From positions 62,001 through 126,000 of the forward strand of contig NZ_BOSH01000006.1 of the NCBI RefSeq assembly GCF_018403245.1: 64,000 bases of DNA, in the 5' to 3' direction. A program made the translations under genes and the position numbers. Positions within the stretch are counted from its first letter, which is position 1. The number at the start of each line of letters is the position of its first letter. This stretch comes from Paenibacillus sp. J2TS4 (GTDB lineage Bacteria; Bacillota; Bacilli; Paenibacillales; NBRC-103111). This document shows positions 52,492 through 60,284 of the stretch, piece after piece. The notes below the pieces were generated by a model. The model was not told where the DNA came from, did no database searches, and saw only the letters and a program-made list of their open reading frames with translations.

Positions 52492-53907
52492 ATGGCAGGC
52501 GTTGGATTTGAATTGCGAAAGTTGTTTGAGAAAGAAGGTCTAATCAACCGGCTGAAGGCTTATGTCTTCTCGTCGGTCATTACGGTAGGCCCCTTATGTT
52601 CCTGTATGCTGGCCGTTGTTGTCATTCAGTGGATGATGATCGAGAGAGGCGCAGAGTATAGCGAACGGGAATTGTTTTTTTCCGGGTTGGTCTATGCCTT
52701 TGTGTTTTCGTACATCCTCCATTCCGTCATCGGCATGCTTATGACGCGGACTGTTTCGGACATGATCTACGAACAGCGCTATGAGGAAATTCTTCCTTCC
52801 GTTTTTGGCGGACTCAAAATATTGCTGCCCGTGGCCGCTCTTATCGGGGGAATCTTTTTGTTGCTATCTCCACTACCGGTATCGTACAAGCTGCCTCTTT
52901 ATATTATTTTTATGGAATTGATCGTCATTTGGCATTTGACGGTTTACGTTTCTGCTATCAAACGGTTTAAAGCGGTATTTTATGCCTTTTTAACAGGGAT
53001 GGTTATCGCTTTAGTCGCGGTCTGGCTGAGGCTTTGGCTAACGGAAACCCCGACAGCCGCGGATGTGACGCTCTGCCTGGCTGCGGGCTGGTTCATTACT
53101 TTGCTGTGGCTGCTCGGGGTGGTGAAGGAATCGTTCCGCCTGCCGGCGGAAACCTCCGATTTCGCCTGGTTGATCAGAGCCCGTCAATATCCGGCCTTGA
53201 TCGCTGCGGGATTGTTAGGCTCTCTCGGTTTATACTCTCATCAATTTATATATTGGCTATCGAGCGGCCGCTGGGTGCAAGAGGCGTTTCTGATGACTCC
53301 GGAATACGACGCCGCCGTATTTTATGCGTTCCTGACCATCACGCCTACCTTAGTGATGTTCGTGGTCTCGTTAGAAACATCTTTCTATCCAAAATGCCGT
53401 GAGTTTTACGATTCTGTGTTAGGTAAGGGCTCGATTATGGATATAGAAGCGGCACACAAGGAAATCGGCCGGATGCTTACGCAAGAGCTGGTGCAGATTA
53501 TGGGGATGCAATTGGTATGCTCCCTTATAGCCATTGCTCTCGGTGTACGGCTGCTGCCCATGGTCGGCTTCATGGCGACACAGATCGAGACCTACAATGT
53601 ATTGGTGCTTGCTTTTTATGCTTTTATCATCTATAACATCCTGGCCTTGATCCTTCTGTACTTCGATGATAGAAAAGGCGTTCTGGCGCTTGCGGCGATT
53701 TTCTTCGTCCTCGTGACAGCCCTGTCGGTGGTTGCGGCTTTATTGCAGGCAGACCCCAGTTTTGCGGTGTTCAGCGCTTCGTTTATGTCACTGCTTCTTG
53801 CACTTGCCAGACTATCTTATATATTAAAAAATCTGTTGTATTACACATTCAGCACTCAACCGCTGGTCGTTCATAAAAGGGGGAAAGCTGCTAGTGAAAC
53901 AATCTAA
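52492..53907 (+). CDS. pelG: PelG, Wzx-like membrane transporter
   Basis: This 471-residue protein has about 12 membrane helices of the MATE/Wzx superfamily and the family-specific start MAGVGFELRKLFEKEG. It forms the synthase complex with PelD, PelE and PelF and moves the growing polymer across the membrane. An ATG two codons earlier overlaps the pelF stop (TAATG), but GAGAGG lies 8 bases from the ATG at 52492, and known PelG proteins begin MAG(I/V)GFELRK. It overlaps the next gene by 14 bases. Confidence 0.93.
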   Translation: MAGVGFELRKLFEKEGLINRLKAYVFSSVITVGPLCSCMLAVVVIQWMMIERGAEYSERELFFSGLVYAFVFSYILHSVIGMLMTRTVSDMIYEQRYEEILPSVFGGLKILLPVAALIGGIFLLLSPLPVSYKLPLYIIFMELIVIWHLTVYVSAIKRFKAVFYAFLTGMVIALVAVWLRLWLTETPTAADVTLCLAAGWFITLLWLLGVVKESFRLPAETSDFAWLIRARQYPALIAAGLLGSLGLYSHQFIYWLSSGRWVQEAFLMTPEYDAAVFYAFLTITPTLVMFVVSLETSFYPKCREFYDSVLGKGSIMDIEAAHKEIGRMLTQELVQIMGMQLVCSLIAIALGVRLLPMVGFMATQIETYNVLVLAFYAFIIYNILALILLYFDDRKGVLALAAIFFVLVTALSVVAALLQADPSFAVFSASFMSLLLALARLSYILKNLLYYTFSTQPLVVHKRGKAASETI

Positions 53908-55696
53908 TGCCAGGCGCAGGATATGGAATCGTATGGTCGTATGTCTTGGGATCGTCGCGCTGCTGGGTGGCTGTACTTCGGACATTACGATGCCGGAGAC
54001 GAAGAATCAGGAGGCCGACAAACAGGATGGAGAGGTGGTTAGCGTTGAGAACCTGGCGGATTTAGCGGTTGACTATCGTCCCAGATTAGTTGAAAACCGG
54101 TCGGTATACGAGGAAGACCGCGGCGATACCATTGTCGATTTATATTTGACGATTGCAGATTCCAATACTCAGAGGGATCCATCGCTGACCTGGGCCGAGC
54201 TCAATAAAATAACTTTAAAGGAACCGGCTGAACCGGCTATTGTTTTGGACGCTATTTTTCAGGAGGGGGATGAAAAGCAACCGAAGAGCGGCATGTTCGG
54301 CTACGAGGACACCCTTCCCAATGCGTCTGTGACGATCAGGGGAAGCTCTACGCGTAAATCGCCGCAAAAGGCGTACAAAATCAAGCTGTCCGAAGGCAGC
54401 GGGCTGTGGAGAGAACAGAAAACGATCAACCTGCTCAAGCATCCGTATGACATCACCCGGATACGCAATAAATTGAGCTTCGACTATTTCAAGGAAATTC
54501 CCGACATGGCCAGCTTGCGGACGCAGTTCGTCAGACTGCATGTCAAAGATTTGACGACGAATGCTGGCGGAGCCGGGTTCGTGGATTACGGTCTCTATAC
54601 GCAAATCGAACAGCCGAACAAATCGTTTTTGCGCAAGCACGGACTGGACCCGAACGCCCATCTGTACAAAGCGAATTATTTTGAGTTTTTCCGCTATCCG
54701 GAAGAGCTGAAGCTGATTGACGATCCAACCTATGATGAATTGGCGTTCGAGCGCATTCTCAAAATCAAGGGAAATAAGGACCACTCCAAGCTGCTGCGGA
54801 TGCTGGATGATGTCAACGATGAGAAACAAAGTATCAACGAAGTCTTCGACCGCCATTTTGACCGGGACAATTTTCTTACCTGGATGGCTGTAAATATTTT
54901 ATTTGACAACATGGATACCAATTCACAGAACTTCTACTTATACTCTCCACTCAATTCGGAAAAATGGTTTTTTCTGCCCTGGGATTACGACGGGGCATGG
55001 GGTTATACGAAGCAGAGAGGGGAGGATGTGGCCAACGGACCGTGGGAGAATGGCATATCGAACTATTGGGGAAGCAAGCTGCAAAACCGGTTCTTCAAAA
55101 ATCCGGATAATGTGCAGCAATTGATCGATAAAATGGAAGAGTTGAAGGCCTATATTACGCCGGAGAAAACGAAGGCCTTGCTGGACCAATATCGTCAAGT
55201 GGCCCCGGCCGTTACACTGAGCGAACCGGATATCGGATTTTTACCGGGGACTCCCATGCAGTATGCCAAGGAATGGGACCGTCTGATCGGATTGCCTGAG
55301 GAGAATGCAAGGCTCTTTCTGGAAGCATTGGAAAATCCGATGCCGGTCTTTTTGGCGGATGTGGAATGGAAGGATGGACAATGGCTTTTTGAGTGGACTA
55401 ATTCTTATGATTTGCAAAGCGATGATTTGACCTATCATTTTCAAATTAGCCAAACGCCCGATTTCACGGATATGATCGAGGACCGGGACGGACTGACCGT
55501 TCTTTCGCAGCAGGTCCAAAGTCTGCCGCCGGGCAAATATTATTGGCGGGTGCTGATTTCGGACAGCAAGGGAAATCAGCAAGTTGCTTTCGACGTACTG
55601 GAACATCGTATATATTACGGTATTCGTGAATTTCATATTACTGGCACTGCCGAGAATCCCCAGGTTCTGCACCCGAAGGATATCGATAATGATTAA
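53894..55696 (+). CDS. CotH-kinase-family lipoprotein
   Basis: This 600-residue protein has a lipobox LLGGC (Cys27), so it should be tethered on the outer face of the membrane. The CotH domain (about 75-470) has the nucleotide-loop-like RGSSTRKSPQKAYKIKL, NMDTNSQNFYLY and the catalytic-type PWDYDGAWGY. A fibronectin-like domain follows (about 490-590). CotH proteins are atypical kinases; that of Bacillus phosphorylates coat proteins CotB and CotG. The GTG start overlaps pelG by 14 bases, so it belongs to the pel operon. Its substrate here is unknown: a matrix protein, the polysaccharide or a polyphosphate-linked partner are all conceivable. Confidence 0.85.
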   Translation: MKQSNARRRIWNRMVVCLGIVALLGGCTSDITMPETKNQEADKQDGEVVSVENLADLAVDYRPRLVENRSVYEEDRGDTIVDLYLTIADSNTQRDPSLTWAELNKITLKEPAEPAIVLDAIFQEGDEKQPKSGMFGYEDTLPNASVTIRGSSTRKSPQKAYKIKLSEGSGLWREQKTINLLKHPYDITRIRNKLSFDYFKEIPDMASLRTQFVRLHVKDLTTNAGGAGFVDYGLYTQIEQPNKSFLRKHGLDPNAHLYKANYFEFFRYPEELKLIDDPTYDELAFERILKIKGNKDHSKLLRMLDDVNDEKQSINEVFDRHFDRDNFLTWMAVNILFDNMDTNSQNFYLYSPLNSEKWFFLPWDYDGAWGYTKQRGEDVANGPWENGISNYWGSKLQNRFFKNPDNVQQLIDKMEELKAYITPEKTKALLDQYRQVAPAVTLSEPDIGFLPGTPMQYAKEWDRLIGLPEENARLFLEALENPMPVFLADVEWKDGQWLFEWTNSYDLQSDDLTYHFQISQTPDFTDMIEDRDGLTVLSQQVQSLPPGKYYWRVLISDSKGNQQVAFDVLEHRIYYGIREFHITGTAENPQVLHPKDIDND

Positions 55697-57278
55697 TGTC
55701 AGACGGATGGCGGCAGCTTGCTTGCTATTGAGCATGGTTATAGCAGCTTTGCTATGGGCCTGGCAGGAAGGGCAAAATCGACGGATTGCCGATCCTTCTC
55801 CCCCCGGAACATCGGAGAAGAAGATCGAGGAGGGGGGGCAGAAGATGACAGAAGAAGGGGAGCTTAAATTCTCCTCAGCTCCGGGTTACTTTGTGGAGCC
55901 TCTTGCTCTGGAACTAAGCAGTGAAGATGGAGAAATAAGGTATACGGAAGACGGCTCCGAGCCGGATGAATCCTCCCTGCTGTATGAGGGGCCCATTAAG
56001 ATAGAGGATACGGTGGTCATTCGGGCAAGAGTCATTCACCGCGATGGGGCCATGGGGCCGGTCCATACGTCTGCTTATTGGGCTGGCGAGAAGCATCAGC
56101 TTCCGATTGTATCCGTAACGGCCGAGCCCGAAGAGCTGTGGTCCCCGCAAACGGGAATATTGCGTTTGAGCAACGGAGCAAAAGGCGGTGATCGGGACGA
56201 TAAGCGCATTGCCGGCTATTTCCAATGGTACGAGCCAGACGGAACGCTCCGTTACGAAGCGGGAGCGGGGATTCGCGTGGTGGGCGGCGAATCCCGGGAG
56301 ATGCCGCAGAAATCGATAGCCTTGTATGCGAAGAAGAAATACGGCCCGAAACGGTTCGAATATCCGTTCTTTCCAGATGCGGCCGACGACCGCTACGACA
56401 AGCTTGTATTGCGCAACGGGGGACAGGACTTTGCGCGTACTCATATGCTGGACGGTTTAGTCGGGCTGTTGCTCAAGGAGACGGAAATCGACGTACAGTA
56501 TTACCGGCCTGTTGTCGTCTATGTTAACGGAGAATATTATGGAATGGCCAATCTGCGTGACAAAATATCCGACAAGTTTCTGGAGCGGCGGCATAACGTG
56601 AAGGCGGACAAGCTTGATTTGCTGGAATCGTCCGGCACGGTCAAGGAAGGGTCGAGGGAAGCATTTGATACGCTCATGGAGCAGGTTGAACAATTGCGGC
56701 TTGGCCAGTCGCGGGACTACTCTTCTTTAGAGCGGAAAATCGATGTGGACAATTTGTTCGACTATATGATTGCCGAGCTGTTCATTGCCAATGAGGACTG
56801 GCCGGATCATAACATCAGGTATTGGCGGCCGCAGGGGCAAGAAGGAAAGTGGCGCTGGATTTTTTATGATGCGGACCTGAGCTTTCTCCAGGCTGATTAT
56901 CCGGCGGCTGAGCGGATTATGTCCAACAAAATGAGTAAGTACCCATCGATCCGTTTGTTTCAAGTCCTGATGCAAGAGCCTTCATTGCGCGAACGTTTTT
57001 TACGCCGGTTTGCATTCCGGCTGGAGGATACGTTCTCGGTGGAACGTGTCCAGTCTGTGATTAGGGAAGCGGGGAAGGAGCTGGCCCCCGAAATGCCGCG
57101 CCACGCCGAACGATGGACAGATTCCGTGGATCGCTGGGAAGCTGCCGTAACGGAGCTGGAGTTATTCGCTGAGCAGCGTACCGGGTATATCCTGGAGGAG
57201 CTTCGCCGGGTATTCGACATGACCTCTGCGGAATGGGAAACATTCGGATTCGCTGATGTGGAGAAGAAGCTGCAATAG
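55689..57278 (+). CDS. Second CotH-kinase-family protein, membrane-anchored
   Basis: This 529-residue protein has an N-terminal anchor helix (about 7-24), a chitobiase-C-like/Ig-like domain (about 55-125; PGYFVEPLALELSSEDGEIRYTEDGSEP without break in the motif), and a CotH domain with RVVGGESREMPQKSIALY, EDWPDHNIRYWR and WIFYDADLSF. It overlaps the first CotH gene by 8 bases. The AAGGA site supports the ATG at 55689; a longer frame to 55584 runs inside the upstream gene. Two tandem CotH proteins with different extra domains suggest distinct targets or a hetero-pair. Confidence 0.83.
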   Translation: MINVRRMAAACLLLSMVIAALLWAWQEGQNRRIADPSPPGTSEKKIEEGGQKMTEEGELKFSSAPGYFVEPLALELSSEDGEIRYTEDGSEPDESSLLYEGPIKIEDTVVIRARVIHRDGAMGPVHTSAYWAGEKHQLPIVSVTAEPEELWSPQTGILRLSNGAKGGDRDDKRIAGYFQWYEPDGTLRYEAGAGIRVVGGESREMPQKSIALYAKKKYGPKRFEYPFFPDAADDRYDKLVLRNGGQDFARTHMLDGLVGLLLKETEIDVQYYRPVVVYVNGEYYGMANLRDKISDKFLERRHNVKADKLDLLESSGTVKEGSREAFDTLMEQVEQLRLGQSRDYSSLERKIDVDNLFDYMIAELFIANEDWPDHNIRYWRPQGQEGKWRWIFYDADLSFLQADYPAAERIMSNKMSKYPSIRLFQVLMQEPSLRERFLRRFAFRLEDTFSVERVQSVIREAGKELAPEMPRHAERWTDSVDRWEAAVTELELFAEQRTGYILEELRRVFDMTSAEWETFGFADVEKKLQ

Positions 57279-57333
57279 CTGTAACAATTAGCAGGAACCG
57301 TATTAGATGGGGGACGAAAGGGCGAGGAAAACG

Positions 57334-58038
57334 ATGCAGGACAGGAAAAAACTAAGACATGAATTAAAGTTTTACATTCATAACCATGAATATGCGGGTT
57401 TGCGGGAGCGTATCAAGTCCATGCTGAAGCTGGACAAGAACTCCGTAGATGAGAACGGCTACCATATCCGCAGTCTTTATTTCGACAATGTCTACGAATC
57501 GGCTTTGCATGAAAAAAATGACGGCATTTTAAATAGAAAGAAATATCGCATCCGGATTTACAACAAAAGCGACGCCGTGATCAAGCTCGAACGGAAAAAT
57601 AAATGGAATCAATATGTGTCGAAGGAATCGACTTCGATGACGCGGGCAGAAGTTGAAAATATATTGAAAGGGGAAACGGACTTCCTGCAGGCTTCGGAGT
57701 CCGCTCTGAAAAGAGAGTTTTATTTCGAGCTTCTGCATGGCTTTATGAAGCCGGCCGTTGTCGTCGATTACATACGGGAAGCGTACATCTACAGCGTCTC
57801 CGACGTCAGAATTACTTTTGATAAACAGTTGTCCGCAGGAGTTCAGTCTTTTGATATTTTTGATCCGCAGTTAGTGACGCGAAGCATGATTGAAGGACCC
57901 AGAACCATTTTGGAAGTAAAGTATAACGAGATTATGCCGGGGCATATCTTTCATTTGCTTCAGATGTCAGCGCAGCAGCGTTCGACCATATCCAAATACG
58001 CCATATGCAAGGAAAGCCGGAAAGTATATTCTTATTAA
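57334..58038 (+). CDS. VTC-domain polyphosphate polymerase
   Basis: This 234-residue cytosolic protein is a stand-alone VTC domain (PF09359-type), the catalytic tunnel that makes polyphosphate from ATP in the eukaryotic Vtc4. Typical features are RHELKFYI at the start, HIRSLYFDN, RKKYRIRIYN, IKLERKNKW (basic tunnel residues) and ILEVKYNE (metal-binding Glu). An ATG at 57307 lacks a ribosome site, whereas AGGAAAACG precedes the ATG at 57334. It follows the CotH genes and precedes the DUF4956 gene, a trio often found together in Firmicutes. Polyphosphate synthesis is inferred from the family. Confidence 0.85.
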   Translation: MQDRKKLRHELKFYIHNHEYAGLRERIKSMLKLDKNSVDENGYHIRSLYFDNVYESALHEKNDGILNRKKYRIRIYNKSDAVIKLERKNKWNQYVSKESTSMTRAEVENILKGETDFLQASESALKREFYFELLHGFMKPAVVVDYIREAYIYSVSDVRITFDKQLSAGVQSFDIFDPQLVTRSMIEGPRTILEVKYNEIMPGHIFHLLQMSAQQRSTISKYAICKESRKVYSY

Positions 58039-58065
58039 TTCGGATCGGAAAGGGTATGTAAATCA

Positions 58066-58746
58066 ATGGATCAGCATATGAATTTTTCGGATTTTTTTAA
58101 AAAAAGCGTACTGCAATTAGAAGCGTTTAATAAAGTGTCCTGGGTGGATATCTTTTGGGGCTTGCTTACGTCTTTTTTAATCGGTATGTTTATTTATTGG
58201 ATATACAGAAAATGTTTTCGAGGCGTAGTTTACAGCCACAGCTACAATGTGACGTTCGTCTTGATGACCATGATTACAACGTTAATTATTATGACAATCA
58301 GCACCAATATTGTGCTGTCCTTAGGGATGGTCGGAGCGCTGAGCATTGTTCGCTTTCGGACGGCTGTGAAGGACCCGATGGATATCGTTTATATGTTTTG
58401 GGCGATTTCCGTCGGTATTGCGAACGGCGCACAAATCTATCCGATCTCCATTATAGGATCGTTGGCGGTAGGGATCGTGATCTTCTGGCTTTCCCGCCGG
58501 AAAATAAAGGACTCCCCCTATTTGTTAATAATCAAATATGAGGAAAAGGCCCAGGATGATGTGTTGGTACGCCTTCGCAAGCAGCACTATGTATTGAAGT
58601 CGAAGACTGTCAATAAGCATTTGACAGAAATGACGGTCGAAACCCGGCTGCGGGATGACAATACGGCATTCGTCAACGAGCTCTCTAATATCGCAGGAGT
58701 TCAAGATGTTATGCTTGTCAGCTACAATGGCGATTACGCGCCTTAA
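58066..58746 (+). CDS. DUF4956 membrane protein
   Basis: This 226-residue protein has four predicted helices (about 26-46, 62-82, 84-100 and 122-142) and a soluble C-terminal part of about 85 residues with a ferredoxin-like pattern. The conserved core is MVGALSIVRFRTAVKDPMDIVYMFWAI. Its function is unknown. It regularly accompanies VTC-domain and CotH genes. A reasonable guess is a membrane partner of the polyphosphate polymerase, as Vtc1 is to Vtc4 in yeast. It is the last gene of the pel-linked run; I saw no strong terminator after it. Confidence 0.85.
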   Translation: MDQHMNFSDFFKKSVLQLEAFNKVSWVDIFWGLLTSFLIGMFIYWIYRKCFRGVVYSHSYNVTFVLMTMITTLIIMTISTNIVLSLGMVGALSIVRFRTAVKDPMDIVYMFWAISVGIANGAQIYPISIIGSLAVGIVIFWLSRRKIKDSPYLLIIKYEEKAQDDVLVRLRKQHYVLKSKTVNKHLTEMTVETRLRDDNTAFVNELSNIAGVQDVMLVSYNGDYAP

Positions 58747-58961
58747 GCAACGAAGCCTTCCAGGAAAGAAAACTTGCGCTGCTGCCAGCAATATAAGTAA
58801 ATAAAAGGATGAACTGTCCCCTGGAAGAATCGTTTGGGAAATGAAAAGGAGATTAGCTATATAGAGAAGGTTTAGAAAATTCGGGCGAGCAGACCTGACT
58901 GTTTATTAAATGATAGATACAGCCTCAGTCTGCTTAAATCGACAGTTTAATTCGTCCAATC

Positions 58962-58987
58962 ACTTTCCTTTTGTCCAACATATTATG
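58962..58987 (+). promoter_or_regulatory. Possible sigma-K promoter of the ExsC-like gene
   Basis: AC at about 58962, a 15-base spacer and CATATTATG (the sigma-K -10 is CATANNNTA) lie about 30 bases before the start codon. One -10 base differs. Mother-cell expression would suit an exosporium-type product. Confidence 0.35.
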
Positions 58988-59015
58988 AGAACATCAAACA
59001 AGAGGAGATGATTAT

Positions 59016-59444
59016 TTGGTACGTATTCTCGATAAAGCTGCCGTTGAGCCCCGACGCAGATTCAACCTAGCAAGGTCATTTACTATCAGACGTTCGCCAG
59101 GAAGGTCTCGCCTAGCAACAATTCGAATAAGAATACCTGTTTTGAATGCTCAACCTAATCGGGTTGAATTAGTAGCAACTGTAGGTGTCCGGGGGGTTAC
59201 CGGTATCGCTCAAATCCTGTTTAGAATCTTCCGTGACGGAATAGAGATTTTTAATACACAACAAGGTATTGAATCAGCTGGTTCTGAACAAAACTATGCT
59301 GTCACCTTTCAGGCGATCGATAGAAATGTAAGATCAGGTAATCATGTTTACACAGTAACCGCAGAAAACCGAACAAGAAATACTAGAGTTGATGTTGTTG
59401 GTCCGGTTTCTTTTAGTGGGCTAGCCGTTAAAACGAGAACCTAA
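59016..59444 (+). CDS. ExsC-like exosporium/spore surface protein
   Basis: This 142-residue, beta-rich, basic protein (start VRILDKAAVEPRRRFNL) resembles exosporium protein C of the Bacillus cereus group in size and in alternating Val/Ile/Arg-rich strands such as RVELVATVGVRGVTG and ILFRIFRDGIEIF. The start is TTG behind AGAGGAG. It has no signal peptide, as expected for proteins assembled from the mother-cell side. Recognition is from general pattern, so a hypothetical spore-surface protein is the safe reading. Confidence 0.55.
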   Translation: MVRILDKAAVEPRRRFNLARSFTIRRSPGRSRLATIRIRIPVLNAQPNRVELVATVGVRGVTGIAQILFRIFRDGIEIFNTQQGIESAGSEQNYAVTFQAIDRNVRSGNHVYTVTAENRTRNTRVDVVGPVSFSGLAVKTRT

Positions 59445-59846
59445 TTTGGAATTCTCCGCACCAGAATAAGATACTTTTCTTTACAGTCATTCGTGGTCGA
59501 AGGTACGGAAATATTCCTTATTTTACGCCCTTACAAGCATTGGGAACAGCTAAGCTGAAGCGCATCAGTAATGAAATGAATTATCTGTAAAATGAAGAAT
59601 TGCCGCGCGTAGCGGCAGTTTTTCATTTCCTTTCTTTGTTAATCATTAGGCCCACAGGTCTTGTGTAATATCGAAAAATATAACGATTTCGTAACGGAAA
59701 CCGGTGCCAGCAAAAAAGAATTCACCTGGACCGTCCATGCCGCCTTTATTCAATCGTCCCTTAATACAATTTCACCTGAAGGAATTTTCACCATCGGATA
59801 TTCTGCATGAAGTTGTACGTCTGACACCTATTTTCCTCCCGTTTTT
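59445..59846. other. Intergenic region with terminator and a short relic-like frame
   Basis: These 400 bases hold a terminator at 59601-59624. A frame of about 45 codons ending at about 59590 (RGRRYGNIPYFTPLQALG) has no start or ribosome site and may be a gene relic. The right part is featureless. Confidence 0.4.
59601..59624 (+). terminator. Terminator downstream of the ExsC-like gene
   Basis: TGCCGC/GCGGCA arms with a 5-base loop are followed by GTTTTTC. Confidence 0.7.
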
Positions 59847-60215
59847 TTATTTCAACAGGCTTAACCTTTCAATCGCTTGTTGTTCGGTGGGCAAGAAAAA
59901 GAAATCGTGTCCGTTATTACATTCATAGATGAAATCTTGCAAACTTCGACTTGAATAGGCAGAAAAGTCTCCAATAATTGCAACCTTCACATCATAGTTG
60001 ATGAATTTCTGAAGGATTTCGCCTGCAAGGCGGGTTTTCAAATCGAAAAAGCTTTCGCTTAGCAGGGATTTGTTTATAACGATGTGATGGCAACCAACTT
60101 CGTATTGTACGGTTGCTATAAAATCCAATGCCGACTGAACGTCCCCTATGACGACCTCGCTTCCGCTTACGACGGCAATATCTTTACCGTTTGTTTCTAC
60201 CTTTGTTATATTCAT
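59847..60215 (-). CDS. DUF4180 protein
   Basis: This 122-residue soluble protein has the DUF4180 pattern: SEVVIGDVQSALDFIATV, HHIVINKSLLSESFFDLKTRLAGEILQKF, VAIIGDFSAYSSRSLQDFIYE, and FFLPTEQQAIERL at the end. The family looks like a small STAS- or SpoIIAA-like alpha/beta fold, but no function is known. The GGAGG site is 6 bases before the ATG at 60215; the open frame to 60242 is not needed. It is in the same orientation as the ABC genes but downstream of them. Confidence 0.85.
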   Translation of the reverse strand: MNITKVETNGKDIAVVSGSEVVIGDVQSALDFIATVQYEVGCHHIVINKSLLSESFFDLKTRLAGEILQKFINYDVKVAIIGDFSAYSSRSLQDFIYECNNGHDFFFLPTEQQAIERLSLLK

Positions 60216-60284
60216 AAACAACCTCCTATACTCATTATCCATCGGTAAACCTTCTCACATAATCCTCACAGATGTATGGTAATC

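Noticed and set aside
58066..58746. DUF4956 protein as a MgtC- or MscS-type channel
   Set aside because: Helix number and the VRFRTAVKDP core fit DUF4956; I saw no MscS or MgtC signature.
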